The position numbers were made by a program, and so were the translations under genes. This document shows, piece after piece, positions 1 through 5,124 of a stretch of DNA of 7,389 nt. The stretch's first letter is position 1. The number at the start of each line of letters is the position of its first letter. The stretch is from contig JAAENB010000471.1 of NCBI GenBank assembly GCA_024224995.1, positions 1 to 7,389 of the forward strand, given 5' to 3'. The notes below the pieces were generated by a model. That model was not told the DNA's origin. It saw only the letters and a list, made by a program, of their open reading frames with translations, and did not search any database. The stretch comes from a bacterium (GTDB lineage Bacteria > Spirochaetota > UBA4802 > UBA5550).

Positions 1-150
1 GAAAAGCTGGTTATTACGGGAAGCTATAACTGGACCAGGAGCGCGGCAGCGTATAACAATGAAAATATCCTGGTTACGGAAGAAAAAACAATCGCGACTG
101 CGTATAAAAAAGAATTCGATAAACTCTGGAAAGAGATGAAGGAATACTAA
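1..150 (+). CDS. C-terminal end of a phospholipase D-like (HKD superfamily) protein, 5' partial
   Basis: The first 49 codons in frame 1 are open and end at TAA (148-150). The translation begins EKLVITGSYNWTRSA and continues through NNENILV to a charged end, KLWKEMKEY. The GSYNWT...A...NNEN pattern is the segment that directly follows the HxKxxxxD catalytic motif in PLD-family nucleases and phospholipases of the Nuc/NucA type, where Gly-Ser and Asn help build the active site. The His, Lys and Asp themselves lie upstream of the window, so activity cannot be judged. Family members cleave phosphodiester bonds in DNA or phospholipids and many are exported, but the N-terminus needed to tell is missing. 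The gene converges on the lipoprotein gene with only 19 bp between stop codons. The family call is fairly secure; the substrate is unknown. Confidence 0.8.
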   Translation, partial: EKLVITGSYNWTRSAAAYNNENILVTEEKTIATAYKKEFDKLWKEMKEY

Positions 151-169
151 ATATTATTCCTGATAAGCC

Positions 170-1033
170 CTATTGATTAATAACTTTCAAACCCCTTTTA
201 GGAATCTTCGTTATTGACCGGACCTTGACAGGAACATTGAGTCTCACCCTGTTAAAAATAAAATTCATTTTAACTTTTGAACCATTGTCGACAATATAAA
301 TCCTGCTGAAATAACGGCTTTTGTTTTTTTTGATATATTTTTTAATATATATCTCAAACTTTGTTTTTGTGAATTTATTAATAAGCATGATCTTGTCCGG
401 GGACAGCTTACCGGGAGATTTCCCTTTAAATGAAATTGTCTCATAAAATTGTTCATTTTCAAGAATGAGAAAGGTCCCTTTCTTTTTTTCATTGACCATT
501 CCTTCTTTGACCCGGTAATTTTCCAGAAGCGGAATCTTACCGACAATAAGATCGTGAATAATATTAAAACCAATATCTATTTTAAAATACCTTTTGATAT
601 TAATTCTTCGAAAACTTTCTTTGTACAGGGTGGACTCCACCGGGAAGAAGATACCAAGAACCTCACCATCCCTGTATACTGAAGCAACATGACTCCGGAA
701 AACCTGCTCTTGAAACATCACATCCATCTTTTCATCTTTTTTCCGGAACCGGGTATTTCCATAAAATTTAAATTTCTTTAATTTTTTTGTTCTTTCACTG
801 CCGGTTATTATAAAAGAGGCGTAAAATGAATCGGGAGAATTATCATTTATTTCATTGATCGCGTTAATCAACGTAGTAACGTCTACGGAAGCGCTCTCTC
901 CGGCTTTTTCGGGTTGACTTACTTCAGCAGTTTTTTGCTGCGATGTTGTTTCGCCATCTTTTCGAATATTTTTACCGGAACAACTAAAACTAAAAATAAG
1001 TACAATAATACATATAATATATATTTTTTTCAT
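170..1033 (-). CDS. LolB/LolA-like outer-membrane lipoprotein (probable lipoprotein localisation factor)
   Basis: This 287-residue protein begins MKK, followed by a hydrophobic run (4-16) and Cys18 preceded by Ser-Phe-Ser, a loose lipobox, so it is probably acylated at Cys18. Residues 19-50 are polar and Ser/Thr/Glu/Lys-rich, like a linker from the membrane. From about 51 a mature domain starts with a helix (VTTLINAINEIND) and then many alternating strands (SFYASFIITG, KFKFYGNTRFRKK, ASVYRDGEVLGIFFP, TKFEIYIKKYIKK, SRIYIVDN), the layout expected of the LolA/LolB/DUF4292-type half-barrel that binds acyl chains. The length is somewhat above Proteobacterial LolB. It lies 60 bp downstream of the TPR gene on the same strand, and a TPR-lolB order is known in proteobacteria, which supports the assignment. 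The nearest ribosome-binding candidate, AAGGA (1051-1055), is 17 nt from the ATG, longer than usual. I see no strict family motif, so the call rests on signal, fold pattern and context. An unrelated beta-rich lipoprotein is the alternative. Confidence 0.6.
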   Translation of the reverse strand: MKKIYIICIIVLIFSFSCSGKNIRKDGETTSQQKTAEVSQPEKAGESASVDVTTLINAINEINDNSPDSFYASFIITGSERTKKLKKFKFYGNTRFRKKDEKMDVMFQEQVFRSHVASVYRDGEVLGIFFPVESTLYKESFRRINIKRYFKIDIGFNIIHDLIVGKIPLLENYRVKEGMVNEKKKGTFLILENEQFYETISFKGKSPGKLSPDKIMLINKFTKTKFEIYIKKYIKKNKSRYFSRIYIVDNGSKVKMNFIFNRVRLNVPVKVRSITKIPKRGLKVINQ

Positions 1034-1093
1034 AATAATTTACAACAATTTCCTTAATTTTTCTCCGGGCCATTTGAGGAAAGAACAACGGAT

Positions 1094-2992
1094 TTATTTT
1101 TGATATTCTTTAATTTTATCCTGTATTTTTTGACTTTTTTCTATTTTGATCGACTTTTCCCAATACTCAAGCGCTTTTTGAGATTGGTTCATTTCCCTGT
1201 AGGTATCACCAATATGATCATAGACTACAGCATCGGATGACTTACTTTTATCCAGCAGCCTCTCAGCTTTAAGAAGTTTTTCAAGGGCCAGTTTAAATTT
1301 TTTCTGTTGAAAATAGACCCACCCCAGGGAGTCGAGGTATGCGCCATTCTCCGGATCAATTTCCAGCGCTCGCCGTACCAGGGAAAGAGATTGCTCAATA
1401 TGGATCCCCCGTTCGGCATAAAGGTATCCAAGATAATTATGCGCCCTGGCGCTCTGAGGGTTATATTCAATGGCTTTTTTAAGGGATTCCACTGTATCAT
1501 CAAACTTATCACGTTTTTCCTGAACAACGGCAAGATAAAAATAATATGTTTCCACTTTATCTTTTAAGGTTATAGCCTTTTGAATATTCTTTTCGGCAGA
1601 GGGATAGTTTTTATCCCAGATGGAAACAAGTCCTCTAAAAAAATAAGGTCTGGAATTCTTCGGCTCCATTTTATGCGCGATATCGAAATATCTAAAAGCC
1701 CGTTTATAGTCCTTTTTCACGGCATTCAAATATCCAATATGAAGCAGCATATCCACACTGGGCTTAAGCTTTTGAACTTTTTTATAATTAAGAATAGCGA
1801 GATAATAATGTCCCAGCTCTTCATTGATCTTTCCCAGGTAATAATAGACTTCCACAACATCCGGGTTCAGGGAAGCAGCCAGGGTAAAATAATTTCTGGC
1901 ATAATAATAGAGTTTATATTTATGAGCCAGGCCGCCGACAAAAATCAGCTCATCAAAAGCGCCTTTTTTATTACCCTTCCTTAATTGGACCCTGGCAAGA
2001 GCCAGGCGGGGTGAAATAAATTGAGGCCGGTATTTCGCAACGGTCTTTAACAAGCGTTCCGCTTTTGCGTCGTCCTGAATTAGTTCGTAATATAAGCCCA
2101 TGGCGAGAACACTATCAATCGATTTGGCCTTTCGAGCGGAACGAAGATACTGCATGGCATCGGGAGAATTCCGGATATATTTTATTCTTCCTAAAATAAA
2201 ATTGATCGTAGTATTGCCGGGATATTTTTTCAGATATTTATTCGCGTATTTCTCTGCGTCATCAAGCTCATATCTTCCCATATGCAGAACAGCCAGCATA
2301 TATACGGAATTAAAGCTGTTACGATTCATGTAATGAGACTTAACAAAATAGTCAATGGCGTCATTGATGCGGTTCTTTTTATAAGAAATATATCCCAGGT
2401 AATAATAAACCCGTTCCATATAATAATTACCCAGCGGTTTCACCCGGGTCATTTTTATAACATTTTTAAAGGTAGATTCCGCTTTTTTCATATCCCGCAA
2501 ATTTTGATAATAATGCTCCCCTAATACGTATTGAACAAGAATGGAGTTTGGAACAACCCTGGAGTATTCTTCAAGAATATCAGCGGCTTTTTGATGATTC
2601 CGTAATTTTACGTAAATCCTGAACATCAAGCGGTAGGGAGCCTGGCTCTTGTTATTGATCTTTATTGATTTCTTAGCATATTCCAGGGAACGTTTTATTG
2701 AATAGTTGTAATAGTGGCACTCAGCAAGTTCAAAATAGACAAGGTCAAGAGACTTGCCAAAGGACTCAGCAACAAGAAAGTATTCAATAGCTTTTTCCAG
2801 GTTTTTCTTTCTATCTACGGGGTTTTTGCTCGTAATAGCCAGAGCCTTATAATGAAGTCCATAGCTATATACCGACCAATCCGACCGAATATTATCTTTA
2901 ATAGTATCATCCGCCCATGCCGAATTATTCACCATAAGGAGCAGAGAAGTTACAAACAGTGCTGCTATTGTTCCGGGTATTATTTTTTTCAT
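1094..2992 (-). CDS. Exported tetratricopeptide-repeat (TPR) protein, LbcA-like family
   Basis: From the ATG at 2990-2992 the protein has 632 residues. It opens with a classic Sec signal peptide (MKK, hydrophobic core, cleavage after AWA at about residue 27), so the mature protein should be periplasmic. The reading frame is open to an ATG at 3037, which adds 15 residues ahead of the signal; I prefer the later start because it places the signal peptide at the N-terminus. The rest is a near-continuous TPR solenoid, with clear units such as YYYLGYISYKKNRINDAIDY, VYYYLGKINEELGHYYLAI and YFFRGLVSIWDKNYPSAEK. The last 115 residues carry a distinctive signature: HNYLGYLYAERG, then ALEIDPENGAYLDSLGWVY, then VYDHIGDTYREMNQSQKALE. 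This block is shared by TPR proteins encoded beside lolB in proteobacteria. In Pseudomonas such a protein, LbcA, is an adaptor for the periplasmic protease CtpA; that role here is inference. Unlike LbcA, this protein has no lipobox. It is probably first in an operon with the LolB-like gene. Confidence 0.85.
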   Translation of the reverse strand: MKKIIPGTIAALFVTSLLLMVNNSAWADDTIKDNIRSDWSVYSYGLHYKALAITSKNPVDRKKNLEKAIEYFLVAESFGKSLDLVYFELAECHYYNYSIKRSLEYAKKSIKINNKSQAPYRLMFRIYVKLRNHQKAADILEEYSRVVPNSILVQYVLGEHYYQNLRDMKKAESTFKNVIKMTRVKPLGNYYMERVYYYLGYISYKKNRINDAIDYFVKSHYMNRNSFNSVYMLAVLHMGRYELDDAEKYANKYLKKYPGNTTINFILGRIKYIRNSPDAMQYLRSARKAKSIDSVLAMGLYYELIQDDAKAERLLKTVAKYRPQFISPRLALARVQLRKGNKKGAFDELIFVGGLAHKYKLYYYARNYFTLAASLNPDVVEVYYYLGKINEELGHYYLAILNYKKVQKLKPSVDMLLHIGYLNAVKKDYKRAFRYFDIAHKMEPKNSRPYFFRGLVSIWDKNYPSAEKNIQKAITLKDKVETYYFYLAVVQEKRDKFDDTVESLKKAIEYNPQSARAHNYLGYLYAERGIHIEQSLSLVRRALEIDPENGAYLDSLGWVYFQQKKFKLALEKLLKAERLLDKSKSSDAVVYDHIGDTYREMNQSQKALEYWEKSIKIEKSQKIQDKIKEYQK

Positions 2993-3044
2993 TTTTTTAT
3001 AATCCAAATATCTAAACTGTTGGTACAAAGACCACATATTTGTT

Positions 3045-3067
3045 TGGATAAATCAATAATTTATCCA
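3045..3067. repeat. Perfect 9-bp inverted repeat at the predicted transcription start of the TPR operon
   Basis: The arms TGGATAAAT (3045-3053) and ATTTATCCA (3059-3067) are exact reverse complements around a 5-nt spacer, CAATA. The repeat begins 7 bp downstream of the -10 hexamer on the minus strand, so it covers about +1 to +24 of the transcript. It could be an operator for a dimeric repressor, which would block the promoter there, or a stem-loop at the 5' end of the mRNA that affects stability or start choice. No T-tract follows on the minus strand, so it does not look like a terminator. The symmetry is certain; the function is inferred. Confidence 0.6.
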
Positions 3068-3074
3068 CCAATCC

Positions 3075-3103
3075 ATTATACTCATAATTTTCGACAATGT
3101 CAA
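3075..3103 (-). promoter_or_regulatory. Consensus sigma-70 promoter for the TPR/LolB-like operon
   Basis: Read on the minus strand, the -35 is TTGACA (3098-3103) and the -10 is TATAAT (3075-3080). The spacer is exactly 17 bp (3081-3097), so both hexamers and the spacing match the housekeeping consensus. Transcription should start near 3066-3069. This gives a leader of about 75 nt to the preferred ATG at 2992, or about 30 nt to the alternative ATG at 3037. A promoter this strong in a plain envelope gene suggests either high constitutive output or repression through the adjoining inverted repeat. Confidence 0.85.
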
Positions 3104-3171
3104 ATTTTATTTTACTCCCTGCCGATTCACAAAAATTTAATCCGCAAGATGATTATTTCTTCATATTATTC

Positions 3172-3199
3172 TTGTATTTAATATGGCATGTGCTAATAT
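3172..3199 (+). promoter_or_regulatory. Possible extended -10 promoter for yihY
   Basis: On the plus strand a TGC precedes TAATAT (3194-3199), giving an extended -10 (TGn) element with 4 of 6 consensus bases. TTGTAT (3172-3177) lies 16 bp upstream as a poor -35 with 3 of 6 matches. Transcription would start near 3206, leaving a leader of about 55 nt before the ATG at 3262. This is the best candidate in the 269-bp divergent gap, but AT-rich DNA yields such matches by chance. Confidence 0.35.
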
Positions 3200-3203
3200 G
3201 TGC
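3188..3203 (+). repeat. Short direct repeat overlapping the putative yihY -10 region
   Basis: The hexamer ATGTGC occurs at 3188-3193 and again at 3198-3203, one helical turn (10 bp) apart, and brackets the candidate extended -10 element. This spacing would suit two protein subunits on the same DNA face, but a six-base repeat is short and may be chance. Confidence 0.3.
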
Positions 3204-3261
3204 ATCAATTCAAACAAATACGATTACGATGTCCAAAAATCCAACATTGTTACATTAAATT

Positions 3262-4233
3262 ATGAAATTTATACAGATATTAAAAAATATAGTAAAACGT
3301 TTAAAAAAAATTACTTTTAGTGCACTCAAAAAGGCTAAAACATTCATATTTGCAGACCTGAGAAAGGTCTTGAAAAATTTTGAAGAGCATGATGGAGAGC
3401 TTTCCACCTGTGCCATTGCCTTTTTCCTGTTGATATCATTCATTCCGGCTTCTCTTGTGATAATATCCATTCTCAGTTATTTTTATGAGTCCGGAGAAAT
3501 GGCCAGTTTCTTCTATGATCTCATAGAAACCCAGCTTCCTTCTATCGATATTGGTGAATTCAGATCTATTATTGACAAAATTATTATCAGCAAGCGTTGG
3601 CAGGCCTTTATCTGGGTTCCCTTTCTTTTCTGGTGGGGGAGCCTGGTATTTGACATACTGGAACGGGTGCTGGAAAAGGCATTCAGGGTCGCGGAAAGCC
3701 GCAAATACTGGAAAGCAAAGATCCGGCATTTTATTATCATCATTGGGATGGGTGCTTTTGTTCTTACGTTGACACTCATGTCGAACCTTATTGCCATTAT
3801 TAAAAACAGCGGTATTACCAGGTATATCCGGGAAAATCTGAACAATATAATCCCGGCTCAGATTCAATCGGTACTTATTGATATTGGCAACATCCCTTTT
3901 GTTTTGACCTCACTAACAACCCTGTTTATGAACACACTTTTTGTATTTATTATGTATAGATTTGTACCTCCCAAAAGGATAGACAATGCTTCAATATTTA
4001 AGGGAGCTCTTTTTGCCTCACTGAGCTATGAAATAATCAAGTCACTGTTTTCCTATTATATTACGCAAATAAATGATTATTCTTCAATTTTCGGTCCCCT
4101 TTCGACCATTGTTATTCTCATGATCTGGATCTGGTATACCTGTTTTCTCTTTGTTATTGGCGCGGAAGCAGCCTGGATGTTTTTCGACAATAAACAGGAG
4201 AGATCGGGGAAGCTTAATTTTGATGGGGAATAA
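3262..4233 (+). CDS. yihY: YihY/BrkB-family inner-membrane protein
   Basis: The 323-residue protein has a basic, cytoplasmic N-terminal stretch (1-45) and then about six membrane segments, near 50-73, 113-135, 156-182, 212-234, 246-265 and 279-307. Family hallmarks are clear: GELSTCAIAFFLLISFIPASL in the first segment, then YRFVPPKRI (232-240), a GALFASLSYEIIKSLFSYYI block (248-267), and FGPLSTIVILMIWIWYTCFLFVIGAEAAW (277-305). These match the UPF0761/YihY group, historically misnamed ribonuclease BN, and BrkB of Bordetella. The family's molecular activity is not settled; transport or envelope roles have been proposed. The start is the first ATG after an in-frame TAA (3256-3258). No Shine-Dalgarno precedes it. 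The length is in the family's usual range. The gene is divergent from the TPR gene and ends at a strong terminator, so it looks monocistronic. Confidence 0.9.
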   Translation: MKFIQILKNIVKRLKKITFSALKKAKTFIFADLRKVLKNFEEHDGELSTCAIAFFLLISFIPASLVIISILSYFYESGEMASFFYDLIETQLPSIDIGEFRSIIDKIIISKRWQAFIWVPFLFWWGSLVFDILERVLEKAFRVAESRKYWKAKIRHFIIIIGMGAFVLTLTLMSNLIAIIKNSGITRYIRENLNNIIPAQIQSVLIDIGNIPFVLTSLTTLFMNTLFVFIMYRFVPPKRIDNASIFKGALFASLSYEIIKSLFSYYITQINDYSSIFGPLSTIVILMIWIWYTCFLFVIGAEAAWMFFDNKQERSGKLNFDGE

Positions 4234-4238
4234 ACCCC

Positions 4239-4272
4239 AAAAAAGAGACGGGAAATCCCGTCTCTTTTTTTT
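4239..4272. terminator. Bidirectional intrinsic terminator between convergent genes
   Basis: GAGACGGGA (4245-4253) pairs with TCCCGTCTC (4256-4264). The innermost A-T pair is probably open, which leaves an 8-bp GC-rich stem and a tetraloop. Six A residues (4239-4244) precede the stem and eight T residues (4265-4272) follow it, so each strand has a U-tract after the hairpin. The structure starts 6 bp after the yihY stop (4231-4233) and ends 4 bp before the stop of the opposing membrane-protein gene (4276-4278), so it can end transcription from both sides. Confidence 0.92.
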
Positions 4273-4275
4273 ATT

Positions 4276-5082
4276 TTACGTACGTTCAATTTCTACCGGT
4301 TTAAACAGCGGTGCAAACAATTTCAGACCTTGAGAAATCAGCCAGACTATAAACTTGAGTATATAAAAAACTAAGGCCAGGACCAGCGCTGCGAGACCAA
4401 TAGCAATTATTACAAACTGAATAAACAGGGTAATTACCGCCAAAAGTGCTTTTATAAAGGCAGCTAGAAACGATTTAAACGCTCTTTCAAATATTTCTCC
4501 AAAAAGAAACATAAAACCAAACCGTATTGGAGCTGTGATCCTTTTATAATAATAGCTGATTCTAGTCAGTTTGACATTAGATACATAGTCAGTATAGCTG
4601 TCTTTATGCTCTACCAGGTACCGGCCTTGCTCAATATGCCCTCTTATTACGAGGTATATATGGATTGGAAGATTAAAATATACCATAATTCCAATGGCCA
4701 GAAGAATTACAGCAATTATTATTACAACAACTGCAACAATAGCAGGATGAAAGGGAATTTCCTGCGGCGGATCCTGCGGTTTAAAAAATCCCTTGGCCCC
4801 GAGATAGACAGCAACCAGAAGTGATGAAACAAAAACCAAGACAAGCTTTATCCCAAAACGGGCAAAAAAGGTGCCCGGTTTCAGGATATTAAAATCATCG
4901 GACTTGGCGCGATACAGGGGATCAATTTTCTTATACAATCGCGATTTGAATATCATATTGCTGTTATATACATTTTCCCGGTAGTCACCATCCTTATGGT
5001 TAAACTCTTTTACAAGGTTCATATAATATTCAAATTTAGTAATCCATAATAATACGGTATTGTTACTGCTTATTTTATTCAT
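4276..5082 (-). CDS. Multi-pass membrane protein of unknown function, downstream of the RND transporter gene
   Basis: I do not recognise this 268-residue protein. Residues 1-70 are polar and Tyr/Asn/Lys-rich, with no signal peptide, and should be cytosolic. Hydrophobic segments follow at about 76-97 and 114-137, possibly a short one near 138-147, and then a long hydrophobic C-terminal region at about 203-250 (two segments, alanine/isoleucine/valine-rich). A soluble loop (about 148-185) contains several Tyr and Arg residues, including ISYYYKRI. No catalytic or metal-binding pattern is visible. The ATG is well supported by a strong Shine-Dalgarno, GAGGAGAGG, 8 nt upstream. The gene starts 42 bp after the RND stop on the same strand, with no terminator hairpin between them, so cotranscription is likely, and it ends at the shared terminator. 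A role with the transporter is only inferred from position. Confidence 0.8.
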   Translation of the reverse strand: MNKISSNNTVLLWITKFEYYMNLVKEFNHKDGDYRENVYNSNMIFKSRLYKKIDPLYRAKSDDFNILKPGTFFARFGIKLVLVFVSSLLVAVYLGAKGFFKPQDPPQEIPFHPAIVAVVVIIIAVILLAIGIMVYFNLPIHIYLVIRGHIEQGRYLVEHKDSYTDYVSNVKLTRISYYYKRITAPIRFGFMFLFGEIFERAFKSFLAAFIKALLAVITLFIQFVIIAIGLAALVLALVFYILKFIVWLISQGLKLFAPLFKPVEIERT

Positions 5083-5090
5083 TATTCTTT

Positions 5091-5099
5091 CCTCTCCTC
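5091..5099 (-). promoter_or_regulatory. Strong ribosome-binding site for the membrane-protein gene
   Basis: On the minus strand GAGGAGAGG lies 8 nt before the ATG at 5080-5082, a near-ideal anti-Shine-Dalgarno match. It fixes this start, and it contrasts with the TPR and yihY genes, whose starts have no such site. Its strength suggests the small protein is translated efficiently and independently of the transporter upstream. Confidence 0.85.
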
Positions 5100-5124
5100 G
5101 ATTTTTCCTTCTCCAGAATCCCGG

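Noticed and set aside
140..161. Inverted repeat AGGAATA / TATTCCT spanning the stop codon of the PLD-like gene, as a terminator
   Set aside because: The stem is only 7 bp and AT-rich with an 8-nt loop, and no T-tract follows on either strand. It may be chance in AT-rich DNA.
1580..1984. Plus-strand open frame of 134 codons inside the TPR gene
   Set aside because: It is antisense to clear TPR units and has no independent coding evidence.
2714..3181. Plus-strand open frame of 155 codons opposite the start of the TPR gene and the divergent gap
   Set aside because: It overlaps the TPR coding region and the consensus promoter on the other strand, its translation has no domain pattern, and it has no start signals.
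3436..3867. Minus-strand open frame of 143 codons inside yihY
   Set aside because: It is antisense to a well-recognised family gene and its composition is Pro/Arg/Asn-rich without any motif, so it is a shadow frame.
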